Positions 1-8,966 of a DNA stretch of 64,000 nt are shown in pieces. Position 1 is the stretch's first letter, and every line of letters starts with the position of its first letter. Below the pieces are notes generated by a model that worked only from the letters and a program-made list of their open reading frames with translations, was not told the origin of the DNA and searched no databases. Source of the DNA: Burkholderiales bacterium (GTDB lineage Bacteria > Pseudomonadota > Gammaproteobacteria > Burkholderiales > WYBJ01). The stretch covers positions 1 to 64,000 of the forward strand of contig JALHQN010000011.1 of NCBI GenBank assembly GCA_022841915.1, read 5' to 3'. Position numbers and translations under genes: made by a program.

Positions 1-404
1 GCCTTCGAGAACGCAGCGCGGTCGCGCGGATCCGCCCCGCTGCCGATACCGATCATCGTCAGCGAGAGCGCCATGCGCGGATAGTCGATACCGAAATCGA
101 GCGTCGAGCGCGAGCCCATCGAGCACCCGACGATATGGGCCTTCTTGATGCCCAACTCACGCATGACGACTGCGATATCGTCCACGGCGTGTCGATGAGA
201 ATACGCTGACAGCGTCTTGGGCACTTCGGAAGGGGGATAACCGCGCGCGTTGAACGCGACGCATCGATAGCGCCGGCTGAAGTGCTGCAGCTGCTTCTCC
301 CAGCTGAAGAGATCGCCGGAGAACTCGTGCACGAACACGATCGGTGTGCCCGCACCGGCTTCCTCGAAATACAGTCTTGCGCCTGCCGACTGAATGTAAG
401 GCAT
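1..404 (-). CDS. alpha/beta hydrolase, partial (C-terminus outside window)
   Basis: The N-terminal 134 residues of an alpha/beta-hydrolase-fold enzyme; the gene runs off the left edge. It begins at an ATG preceded by a strong purine tract (GAGGGGGGAGGGG). The oxyanion-side stretch IVFVHEFSGD comes first, then the ARGY strand-4 turn and a nucleophile elbow GCSMGS around residue 95, which gives the catalytic Ser. There is no signal peptide, so it is cytoplasmic. Small esterases, haloperoxidase-like enzymes and enol-lactonases all share these motifs, so the substrate cannot be named. It is divergent from uvrA; the 222 bp between them must hold both promoters. The family call is secure and the specific function is unknown. 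Confidence 0.85.
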   Translation of the reverse strand, partial: MPYIQSAGARLYFEEAGAGTPIVFVHEFSGDLFSWEKQLQHFSRRYRCVAFNARGYPPSEVPKTLSAYSHRHAVDDIAVVMRELGIKKAHIVGCSMGSRSTLDFGIDYPRMALSLTMIGIGSGADPRDRAAFSK

Positions 405-626
405 CTGCCCCTCCCCCCTCGAGTGTCGCTGCACTGTATCAGCTTAGGCGGGGCTCGAGCTAGGGTCACGATGCGCGAGGCGCACGGACGCGCCTCGGCG
501 AATGCTTTCCTGCAATGAATGCGGGCCGGAACCGCGATGCCGCTAAAATGGGAACATCCCAGGTGCACGCCGCGTCTCAGTTCTCCCACCGCCGCCCCTG
601 CCAACCAGCGAAGCCCACCCCTGCCC

Positions 627-3600
627 ATGGCCAATACCACCGGCGCCATCGTCGTTCATGGCGCGCGCCAGAACAATCTCAAGCAGCTCACGCTCGAGTT
701 GCCGCTGAACGAACTCATCGTCGTCACCGGCGTATCGGGCTCCGGGAAATCCTCGCTCGTGTTCGACACGCTCTACGCCGAAGGCCAGCGGCGCTACGTC
801 GAGACCTTCTCGCCGTATGCGCGCCAGTTTCTGGATCGCATGGACAAGCCGCAGGTGGACCGCATCGAGGGCATCCCGCCGGCGATCGCCATCGATCAGA
901 CGAATCCCGTCCGGACCTCACGCTCGACGGTCGGCACGATGACCGAGCTCAACGATCACCTCAAGCTGCTCTTCGCCCGCGCGGCCACGCTCTCGTGCCG
1001 CTGCTGCGGGGCGCCGGTTCGCCGGGACACCCCGGAGTCGATCCTTGCCGATCTGACCCATCGGGCCGCGGCGAGCGGCGACCCTCGCCTCGTCGTGACC
1101 TTCCCGGTCGCCGTGCCGGAAAACTTCAGCGCTGCCGAAGTGCTGAGCCTGCTCGAGCAACAGGGCTACTCGCGCATCCATCGGCAGGAGGGAAAGTCCA
1201 TCGAAGTGGTGCAGGATCGATTCCGCTTCGGTAACGCAGAGCGGGCCCGCATCGTCGAGGCGCTGGAAGCAGCATTGCGGGTGGGCCAAGGGCGGGTCAA
1301 CGTCCATGTCGCAGATCCATCGACGCCGGATGCCGAAGCCGGCCCCGTGTGGCGCTTCTCCTCCGATCTGCACTGCGCCCACTGCGATGTGAACTACGCG
1401 GATCCCACGCCCAGCCTCTTTTCGTTCAATTCCCCCGTGGGCGCCTGCGAGACCTGTCGCGGCTTCGGACGCGTCATCGGCATCGACTTCGGCCTCATCG
1501 TGCCGGACGAGACCAAGTCACTGCGCGACGGGGCCATTCGCCCCTGGCAGACGCAAAGCTTCAAGGAGTGCCAGGACGACCTGGAGAAGTACGCCAAGCT
1601 GCGCGGCATCCCGCTGGATGTGCCCTTCCGCGAGTTGACGCCCGCGCAACGCCGATGGGTCCTCGAGGGCGATGACACCTGGGTCAACTGGCGCAAGTCC
1701 TGGCCCGGCCATTGGTATGGCGTGCGCCATTTCTTCGTCTGGCTCGAGAGCAAGTCCTACAAGATGCACATCCGCGTGCTGCTCTCGCGCTACCGGGCCT
1801 ACACCCCATGCACGACTTGCGGCGGCGCGAGGCTCAAGCACGACGCGCTGGCATGGCGGCTCGGCAATCTCGAGGATGCCGACCGGGTACTGCCCGCGCC
1901 GGATCGGCTGCTGCCGCTCGGCGCCACGTTCGATCGAGCCACGCTCGCAGGCCTGCCCGGTCTCACGATCCACGATCTGATGCTGTTGCCGATCGAGCGC
2001 TGCCGCGATTTCTTCGCTCAAGTGCATCTGCCCGCGCCGCTCGACGAGGCGACCGATCTGCTGCTGACCGAAATCCGCTCGCGCATGCACTACCTGTGCG
2101 AGGTGGGCTTGAGCTATCTCACCCTGGATCGGCAATCGCGTACCTTATCGGGCGGCGAAGTCCAACGCATCAACTTGACGACGGCGCTGGGCACATCGCT
2201 CGTCAATACCCTGTTCGTGCTCGACGAGCCCTCCATCGGCCTGCACCCGCGCGACATGGGCCGCGTGATCCGGGTGATGCACCGGCTGCGCGATGCGGGC
2301 AATTCCCTCGTCGTGGTCGAACACGATCCGCAAATCATGCTGGAAGCCGATCGACTGCTCGACATGGGTCCCGGGCCCGGCGAACAAGGGGGCGAGGTCG
2401 TGTACTTCGGCCGCCCCGCAGGCATAGCAACCGCGAGCGGATCGCTGACGGCCGAATACCTCTCCGGGCGCAAACGGGCCGAGCGCCTGAACGAGCCGCG
2501 TCCCGTCGCGCCCGGTCATCCCGCCCTGGAACTCACCGGGGCGACCGAGCACAACCTGCGCGACATCGATGTGTCGATCCCGCTCAACCGACTGGTGTGC
2601 ATCACCGGTGTGTCAGGCTCGGGCAAATCGACGCTCGTGCACGATGTGCTCTACGCGGCCTTGCTCAAGACCAAGGGCAAGCCCACCGAAACGCCGGGGC
2701 GATATCGCGAACTGCGCGGCCACGAGGCGATCGGCGAAGTGGTGATGGTCGACCAGACCCCGATCGGGCGCACCACGCGCTCGAATCCTGCCAGCTACGT
2801 CGGCGCCTTCGATGCCATCCGCAAGCGCTTCGCCGCGGCACAATTGTCCAAGGAACGCGGCTACACGGCCGGCACGTTCAGCTTCAACTCGGGCAACGGC
2901 CGCTGCCCGACCTGCAGCGGCAACGGCTTCGAGCACGTCGAGATGCAGTTCCTCTCCGACGTGTATCTGCGCTGTCCCGACTGCGACGGCAAGCGCTTTC
3001 GCGCCGAGGTGCTGGAGGTCGAGATACCGAGCGCCGACGCCAGCCGCAGCGCGTCGATGGCCGACGTGCTCGATATGACGATCGCACAGGCGGTGGATTT
3101 CTTCGCCGGCCAGACCGATGTGCGCCAGGCCCTGCAGCCGCTGGCCGATGTCGGCCTGGAGTATCTGCGTCTGGGCCAGCCGGTACCTACCCTTTCCGGC
3201 GGCGAGGCGCAGCGTCTGAAGCTCGCCGGTCATCTCGTACAGGCTTTGCACAAATCCGGCAGCGGCGGCCCCGGCGCGAAGCTCTTCCTTTTCGACGAAC
3301 CGACCACCGGCCTGCACTTCGAGGACATCGCCAAGCTGCTGCGCGCCTTCGACCAACTGCTGGGCGTGGGCCATTCGCTGGTGGTGATCGAGCACAATCT
3401 GGATGTCATTCGCTGCTGCGACTGGATCATCGACCTCGGCCCGGAAGGCGGCGACGGCGGCGGTGAAATCGTGTGCGTCGGCACGCCCGCCGACATCCTG
3501 GACCACGAGACCTCGCATACCGCACGTGCGCTGCGCGACTATCGTCTCGGTCACGCCGCCCTCACCGCGAACGCGACCCGGCTCGAAGTCGCCGAGCGCG

Positions 3601-6329
3601 CGCCGCCTCCGCCGGAGGCCATCCGCATCCACAATGCGCGCGAACACAACTTGCGCAACATCGACGTGTCGGTGCCGCGCAACAAGTTCACCGTCATCAC
3701 CGGCGTTTCGGGCAGCGGCAAGAGCACGCTCGCCTTCGACGTGCTGTTCGCCGAAGGGCAGCGGCGCTACCTGGAATCGCTCAACGCCTATGCGCGCCAG
3801 TTCGTGCAGCCCGCCTCGCGGCCCGACGTGGATGCGATCTTCGGCATCCCGCCCACGGTGGCCATCGAGCAGCGCACCAGCCGCGGCGGCCGCAAGAGCA
3901 CCGTCGCCACGCTCACCGAGGTCTATCACTTCCTGCGCGTGCTGTTCATGAAGCTCGGCACGCAGTATTGCCCGAGCTGCGATGTGCCGATCGAGCCGCA
4001 GACGCAAGACGCCATCGTGGCGAGCCTGCTGCGCGGCTATCGCGGCAAGCGCATAGGCTTGATGGCGCCGCTGGTCATCGCCCGCAAGGGCTTCTACACC
4101 GATCTGGCCAAGTGGGCCCGCGGCAAGGGCTACACGCATCTGCGCGTCGACGGCGAATTCCTGCCGACCGCGCGCTGGCCCCGGCTCGATCGCTTTCGCG
4201 AGCACACCATCGAACTGCCTGTGGCCGACATCACGGTCAAGGCCGACAACGAAGCCGCGCTGCGCAGCGCGCTGGCGCAGGCGCTGGAAATCGGCAAGGG
4301 TGTCGTGCACGTCCTCTCCCCGCTCGAGGCACTGGCGGCTGCGATGGAAAAGAACGATCCCTCGCTCGCCGTCATGGACGTGACGGTCTACTCGACCAAG
4401 CGTGCCTGCCCGAGCTGCGCGCGCAGCTTTCCGGAACTCGATCCGCGGCTCTTCTCCTTCAATTCCAAGCACGGTTGGTGCGCGACATGCTACGGCACCG
4501 GGCTCGCTCTGAGCGGCTTCGATGCCGAACAGACCGGCGAGGAGATCCTCTGGAACGACTGGTACGAGGAAGCCGAGCTGCCGTGCCCGAGCTGCAACGG
4601 CCAGCGGCTCAACCCGCAGGCGCTCGCGGTGCGCTACCGCGACCGGAACATCGCCGCGATGACGCAGCTCTCGGTCGGCGAGTCGGCCGATTTGTTCAAG
4701 ACCTTCAAGTTCGCCGGCCGCGAAGCCGAGATCGCACGCGATTGCGTGGCCGAACTGAACTCCCGCCTCGCGTTCCTGCGCGAGGTCGGCCTGGATTATC
4801 TGGCCCTCGACCGGGCCGCACCGACGCTCTCCGGCGGCGAGGCTCAGCGCATCCGGCTCGCGGCGCAGCTTGGATCGAACCTGCGCGGCGTCTGCTACAT
4901 CCTGGACGAACCGACCATCGGCCTGCACCCGCGCGACAACGCGATTCTGCTCGATACGCTCTCGAAGCTCGAGGCCAAGGGCAATACCCTGGTCGTGGTC
5001 GAGCACGACGAGGACACCATCCGGCGCGCCGACCACGTCATCGATCTCGGGCCGGGCGCGGGCAGCCGCGGCGGGCATGTCGTGGCCGCCGGCACCGCGG
5101 ACGACTTGATCGCGTGCCCCGCCTCGACGACCGGCCGCTTCCTCGCCGCGCCGTTGCGCCATCCACTGGCGCCCCGGCGCACGGTCACGCCGCAGACGGC
5201 ATCGCTGGAGATCGTCGGCGCCCAACTGCACAACCTCAAGGGCGTCGACGCTCGCATCCCGCTCGGGCGGTTGGTCGTGATCACCGGAGTGTCCGGCAGC
5301 GGCAAGAGCAGTCTGGCGCGCGACGTGCTGCGCGAGAACCTGACGCGCCTGGTGGGCCAAGGCCGACGGACGGGCTCGAGGTCGGCTGCGGCCGAGCCTC
5401 GCCCGAAGACCGAACTGCGCGGCTGCGACGCCCTCCGCGGCTGGGAACTCATCGATCGCGTGCTCGAAGTCGATCAGACCCCGATCGGCAAGACGCCCCG
5501 CTCCTGCCCCGCCACCTACGTCGGCTTCTGGGATGCGATACGCCGCCTCTATGCTGAAACAACCGAGGCGCGCATGCGCGGCTACGGTCCGGGTCGCTTC
5601 TCGTTCAATACCTCCGGCGGACGCTGCAGCAGTTGTGAAGGCCAGGGCGTGAAGCGCATCGAAATGAGCTTTCTCCCCGACGTGAAGGTCGTGTGCGAAG
5701 CCTGTGGCGGCGCGCGCTTCGATCGGGAAACGCTCGCGGTTCCCTTCAAGGGCAAATCGATCGGCGAAGTGCTGGCGATGAGCGTCGAGGACGCCGTCGA
5801 CTTCTTCTCCTTCCATCGCACGATCCACCACTCGCTGCGCCTGCTGCAGGACGTCGGTCTGGGCTATCTAACGCTCGGCCAGCAGAGCCCGACGCTCTCG
5901 GGCGGCGAGGCACAGCGCATCAAGCTGGTGACCGAACTCGCCCGCAGCCCCAGCGATGCAGGCGACCAGCCGCCCCGGCAGCGCGGCGCCTCGCCGAAAT
6001 CTTTCTATGTCCTGGACGAACCCACCGTGGGCCTGCACATGGCCGATGTGGAGAAGCTCGTCCACGTCCTGCACCGGCTCGTCGATGCCGGCAACAGCGT
6101 GGTGGTCATCGAGCACAACCTGGATGTGATGGCCGAAGCCGACTGGCTCATCGACCTGGGTCCGGAGGGCGGCGATCGAGGCGGCACGATCGTGGCCCAG
6201 GGCCCGCCGCAGAATCTGGTCCGGCCGGGCCGCAACACGCGTGCGCCGATTTCGCATACCGCGCGCATTCTGGGAGAGTTCTTGCGCGAACGCGGCACGA
6301 CGCCGAAAGCTCGAGTCAAAGCGCTTTAA
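627..6329 (+). CDS. uvrA: Excinuclease ABC subunit A, tandem-fused double UvrA (1900 aa)
   Basis: DNA-damage recognition ATPase of nucleotide excision repair, about twice the usual 940-residue length because two complete UvrA copies are joined head to tail. Four P-loops (GVSGSGKS/T) lie near residues 35, 661, 1026 and 1554, each paired with an LSGGE signature. Each half has the paired Cys clusters of UvrA zinc modules (for example CAHC...CETC and CPTC...CPDC in half 1, CPSC...CATC and CSSC...CEAC in half 2). UvrA normally works as a dimer, so the fusion would give a covalent dimer. The frame is open upstream to 519, but the ATG at 627 starts the conserved sequence (MANTTGAIVVHG). Long fused UvrA proteins are known from Burkholderiales, alongside a normal uvrA elsewhere. 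I see no LexA box upstream. Confidence 0.95.
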   Translation: MANTTGAIVVHGARQNNLKQLTLELPLNELIVVTGVSGSGKSSLVFDTLYAEGQRRYVETFSPYARQFLDRMDKPQVDRIEGIPPAIAIDQTNPVRTSRSTVGTMTELNDHLKLLFARAATLSCRCCGAPVRRDTPESILADLTHRAAASGDPRLVVTFPVAVPENFSAAEVLSLLEQQGYSRIHRQEGKSIEVVQDRFRFGNAERARIVEALEAALRVGQGRVNVHVADPSTPDAEAGPVWRFSSDLHCAHCDVNYADPTPSLFSFNSPVGACETCRGFGRVIGIDFGLIVPDETKSLRDGAIRPWQTQSFKECQDDLEKYAKLRGIPLDVPFRELTPAQRRWVLEGDDTWVNWRKSWPGHWYGVRHFFVWLESKSYKMHIRVLLSRYRAYTPCTTCGGARLKHDALAWRLGNLEDADRVLPAPDRLLPLGATFDRATLAGLPGLTIHDLMLLPIERCRDFFAQVHLPAPLDEATDLLLTEIRSRMHYLCEVGLSYLTLDRQSRTLSGGEVQRINLTTALGTSLVNTLFVLDEPSIGLHPRDMGRVIRVMHRLRDAGNSLVVVEHDPQIMLEADRLLDMGPGPGEQGGEVVYFGRPAGIATASGSLTAEYLSGRKRAERLNEPRPVAPGHPALELTGATEHNLRDIDVSIPLNRLVCITGVSGSGKSTLVHDVLYAALLKTKGKPTETPGRYRELRGHEAIGEVVMVDQTPIGRTTRSNPASYVGAFDAIRKRFAAAQLSKERGYTAGTFSFNSGNGRCPTCSGNGFEHVEMQFLSDVYLRCPDCDGKRFRAEVLEVEIPSADASRSASMADVLDMTIAQAVDFFAGQTDVRQALQPLADVGLEYLRLGQPVPTLSGGEAQRLKLAGHLVQALHKSGSGGPGAKLFLFDEPTTGLHFEDIAKLLRAFDQLLGVGHSLVVIEHNLDVIRCCDWIIDLGPEGGDGGGEIVCVGTPADILDHETSHTARALRDYRLGHAALTANATRLEVAERAPPPPEAIRIHNAREHNLRNIDVSVPRNKFTVITGVSGSGKSTLAFDVLFAEGQRRYLESLNAYARQFVQPASRPDVDAIFGIPPTVAIEQRTSRGGRKSTVATLTEVYHFLRVLFMKLGTQYCPSCDVPIEPQTQDAIVASLLRGYRGKRIGLMAPLVIARKGFYTDLAKWARGKGYTHLRVDGEFLPTARWPRLDRFREHTIELPVADITVKADNEAALRSALAQALEIGKGVVHVLSPLEALAAAMEKNDPSLAVMDVTVYSTKRACPSCARSFPELDPRLFSFNSKHGWCATCYGTGLALSGFDAEQTGEEILWNDWYEEAELPCPSCNGQRLNPQALAVRYRDRNIAAMTQLSVGESADLFKTFKFAGREAEIARDCVAELNSRLAFLREVGLDYLALDRAAPTLSGGEAQRIRLAAQLGSNLRGVCYILDEPTIGLHPRDNAILLDTLSKLEAKGNTLVVVEHDEDTIRRADHVIDLGPGAGSRGGHVVAAGTADDLIACPASTTGRFLAAPLRHPLAPRRTVTPQTASLEIVGAQLHNLKGVDARIPLGRLVVITGVSGSGKSSLARDVLRENLTRLVGQGRRTGSRSAAAEPRPKTELRGCDALRGWELIDRVLEVDQTPIGKTPRSCPATYVGFWDAIRRLYAETTEARMRGYGPGRFSFNTSGGRCSSCEGQGVKRIEMSFLPDVKVVCEACGGARFDRETLAVPFKGKSIGEVLAMSVEDAVDFFSFHRTIHHSLRLLQDVGLGYLTLGQQSPTLSGGEAQRIKLVTELARSPSDAGDQPPRQRGASPKSFYVLDEPTVGLHMADVEKLVHVLHRLVDAGNSVVVIEHNLDVMAEADWLIDLGPEGGDRGGTIVAQGPPQNLVRPGRNTRAPISHTARILGEFLRERGTTPKARVKAL

Positions 6330-7363
6330 AGCCCGCGCACGAAATCTTCGATCAGCGTGTTGAAGCGCTGCGGCTCGTCGACGAACAAGGCATGCCCGGC
6401 CTGGTGGAATACCTCGACTCGGGTGCCGGGTCGATTGCGTTGCAAATTGCCGGCCTGCGCCGCGAACTGCGGCGTCACGACGTAGAGCAAGGGCTTCTGA
6501 AACGCCCAGGCAATGTCGCGCCAGTGCTCGCGCGGCTGCGGGTACGACAACAAGTCGATGCTCGCCTGCAACGGCATGCGCAACGCGCCTTGCTGCAAAG
6601 CCTGATGCTGAGCCGGTGGCCGCTTGCTGCGAAAGATCGCCTGAATGAAGTTTTCCAGTGTGGTCTGCCGATCGGTGGCCAGGTTTTGCGTGAATCGGCC
6701 TTCGGGCGGCTTGGGCTGCTCGCCCACCGAGCTGTCCACCAGCACCAGCGCGAGCACGTGGGCGTCGCCATGAGCATGCACGTAGTGCAGCGCCTCCAAC
6801 GCGCCCAGCGACCAGCCGATCAGGACCACGCGCGGATAACGCGCCACGAACTCGGCAATGTCGCGTGCGCGACGCTCGACGGTATAGCCATCGGCCGGCA
6901 CCTCGGACATGCCCTGACCGCGAGGATCCAGTGCAGCAGTCGGAAACTTCGCCGAGAGCCCTCCCAGCTGAGCCTCCCAGATCGCGGCGGGCATCGACCA
7001 TCCGGTGACGAAGGCCAGCACGGGCGCCTGCGCGGACGCGGCGTCTGGACGGGCTTCGAGCACATGCAGGCGCACGCCGTCGGAGGTCTTGAAATAAATG
7101 CTTTTCACGGGTGAAGTTCGCTTTGCCTGCGCGGCATCGGCAGGCGGTGAGCGGACCGAGACGGCCAGACCGAGTCCCAGCACCAGCAACCAGCACGACC
7201 ACGCGCCGCTGGCAGACGGTTGGGAAAACCCAGCGAGACCGTTGCCGCTTCGCCCCCGATCCGGGGCTGGACGATCAGCGCGCCGGCGCGGGAACGCCCG
7301 CAACAGGCGCGGCGGCCTGAACCGAGATGCGACGACCCACCATGGCGTTGGATTTCCCACCAC
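6326..7363 (-). CDS. Exported or membrane-anchored alpha/beta hydrolase
   Basis: An alpha/beta-hydrolase-fold protein of up to 345 residues. A hydrophobic stretch (WLLVLGLGLAVSV) near residue 60 is followed by Ala-rich sequence, as in a signal peptide or lipid-free anchor. The mature part shows AFVTGWSMP, the DPRGQGMS turn, the nucleophile elbow GWSLGA, and a late His in QAGHALFVDEP, so the triad looks intact. The start is uncertain: the ATG at 7363 would overlap the upstream gene by 89 bp and give a long Arg-rich leader, and a non-ATG start nearer 7200 is possible. The stop overlaps the uvrA stop by 3 bp on the opposite strand. The substrate is unknown. Confidence 0.75.
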   Translation of the reverse strand: MVGNPTPWWVVASRFRPPRLLRAFPRRRADRPAPDRGRSGNGLAGFSQPSASGAWSCWLLVLGLGLAVSVRSPPADAAQAKRTSPVKSIYFKTSDGVRLHVLEARPDAASAQAPVLAFVTGWSMPAAIWEAQLGGLSAKFPTAALDPRGQGMSEVPADGYTVERRARDIAEFVARYPRVVLIGWSLGALEALHYVHAHGDAHVLALVLVDSSVGEQPKPPEGRFTQNLATDRQTTLENFIQAIFRSKRPPAQHQALQQGALRMPLQASIDLLSYPQPREHWRDIAWAFQKPLLYVVTPQFAAQAGNLQRNRPGTRVEVFHQAGHALFVDEPQRFNTLIEDFVRGL

Positions 7364-8486
7364 TCCAATGGTAACTGAAGGAGAAGGGCAACTCGGCCGC
7401 GGTCGTCGTCTTGTAAGCTGCGTCCAACCTGGCCTGATAAGCCCAGTGGAACGGATGGATGGGCCTGCGATAGCCGCCGTAGAGCTGGACGTCCCAGCCG
7501 TTCGCCTTCAGCACTTCGTAAGGCATGCCGGTATCGTCCTGCACCAGGAACTCCGCGCTTTCCAGCAAGGTGTCACGCACGACGCGGAACTCCTTCGCGT
7601 GCAGCAGATACGACGCGGACTTGATCAGCATCGGTGCCGGCTTCGCGGTGCGCAGGTGAGCCAGGAACTCGGGGTAAGGCGCGACGCCGTGATTGGTCGC
7701 ATCGACCGAGAAATACTGCAGGGTCTGGATCGGTCCGCCGGGCTTCTGGAACTTGATCTGCACGGCTCGCAGCTTGCGCAACGGCTTCGGCCCTGCGTGC
7801 TCCACATCTTCCTCGCCACTGCGCACCGAGGGCAGTTCGAGCGGCTCCACCGCGCGGACCTCGACGCCGGCCAGCGCCATGGAGGCGATCATGACCGGAA
7901 CGACGCCGCGCAGTTGGGACGTATGCAGTTGCCGCGACATGCGCGACGTGATGAAGTAATTGCGCTCCACCAGATCGCCGACGGCCACACGCACGTCGGC
8001 CAGCAGCCGGTTGAGCGCCTGGCGATCGAGCTTCTCCAACTCCGGCACTGCGCCGGGCAATTCCAGGCCGAACAGAATGTAGTTGCGACATCCGGGGAAC
8101 AGCGCATACGCGTTGGCGAAATCGGGACCGCTGAAAGGATAGAGCAAGGTGCCGGATGCCGACCCTGCGCACGCGGTGCGTATCGTGTCGTCGCGCCAAC
8201 GCGCCATGACGCTCCCACGCCCCTGCTTCACCTTGGCCCAGCCCGCCTGCACGATGTCGCGATGTTCCTGCCATTCCGCCATGCCGGCAATCGCGCCGTG
8301 CGCAGGCGAGGAAGGCGCGAGACCCGCCAGCAACCGCGCCACGGATCCGACGCGAGGGTCGGCTGCAACGGATGCAGCCACGCTCGGCTGCGCTTGCGGC
8401 CCTGCGGCAGGCGTGTTGGCTATCGCCAGCGCAGGCAATAAACCGAGGGCGAAGCTCAACGCACGAAAGATCAAGGGCACACGCAT
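7275..8486 (-). CDS. Conserved hypothetical exported protein (403 aa)
   Basis: I do not recognise this family. The ATG at 8486 gives a clear Sec signal peptide (MRVPLIFRALSFALGLLPAL, then ANTPAAG), so the product should be periplasmic. The mature protein is rich in aromatic and charged residues, with segments such as LLYPFSGPDFANAYALFPGC, FGLELPG and YFSVDATNHG that look like an enzyme core, but there is no standard catalytic motif I can name. The frame stays open upstream to 8747, but that extension lacks a signal sequence and reads as noise. It overlaps the start region of the downstream hydrolase, so the two are probably cotranscribed. Confidence 0.75.
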   Translation of the reverse strand: MRVPLIFRALSFALGLLPALAIANTPAAGPQAQPSVAASVAADPRVGSVARLLAGLAPSSPAHGAIAGMAEWQEHRDIVQAGWAKVKQGRGSVMARWRDDTIRTACAGSASGTLLYPFSGPDFANAYALFPGCRNYILFGLELPGAVPELEKLDRQALNRLLADVRVAVGDLVERNYFITSRMSRQLHTSQLRGVVPVMIASMALAGVEVRAVEPLELPSVRSGEEDVEHAGPKPLRKLRAVQIKFQKPGGPIQTLQYFSVDATNHGVAPYPEFLAHLRTAKPAPMLIKSASYLLHAKEFRVVRDTLLESAEFLVQDDTGMPYEVLKANGWDVQLYGGYRRPIHPFHWAYQARLDAAYKTTTAAELPFSFSYHWSGGKSNAMVGRRISVQAAAPVAGVPAPAR

Positions 8487-8966
8487 GGCGACACACCGAT
8501 CCGAAGCAGAATGAAGTAAGTATGTAACGACCCAACCGATCGCCAGGCTGACAGCAAACCGCCGTTCGAGTGTCAATTCCTGGCTTCGGCCGAAAGCGTC
8601 GACCGGACTGCACGAGAGCGATGACCGCACGTGCCGATTCGCGGGCCGGCTATTCTTGCATCTGTCCAGAAGGAAACCCATTCCCAGTTGCGCGTAGTCC
8701 CCGCATCGGGGGCCATCCGCCAGCGCCATGTCGCACCCACGCGACACGGCAAGCGCCTCGTTCGTGCTCGGAGCGCAGAACGAATTTTCTGATCCACATC
8801 AAGACATCGGCCCAAGACACGAGCCTGATCGTCGTTTCGACCACATGGTGACAAACAGCTTCGGAGGAAGCTCACCGCATGAGCTTGCGACGCGGTAACC
8901 TCGGAGCCTACGCAGACGGCACTCCCCGCCTCGATCTTCACACTCGTCGTTCACAGGATCCATCGC
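8487..8966. other. 480-bp divergent intergenic region with a hairpin before nrdJ
   Basis: This region separates the exported protein gene (minus strand) from nrdJ (plus strand) and should hold both promoters. No convincing gene is present. The only distinct structure is a hairpin at 8847-8876: GGTG/CACC and AGCTTC/GAAGCT arms around a GGAG loop, with a six-base ACAAAC bulge on the 5' side. I looked for a cobalamin-riboswitch B12 box and for NrdR boxes and saw neither. Several in-frame ATGs occur but none opens a protein-like reading frame. Confidence 0.5.

Noticed and set aside
431-446. CTGTAT near the uvrA start as a LexA (SOS) box
   Set aside because: The second half of the CTGT-N8-ACAG palindrome is absent.
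2613-5831. A 1072-residue open frame on the minus strand inside uvrA
   Set aside because: Antisense shadow of a high-GC gene; composition is Ala/Arg/Gly/Asp-rich with no domain pattern.
8487-8966. A cobalamin riboswitch in the nrdJ leader
   Set aside because: No B12 box and no recognisable core of the cobalamin riboswitch was found on reading.
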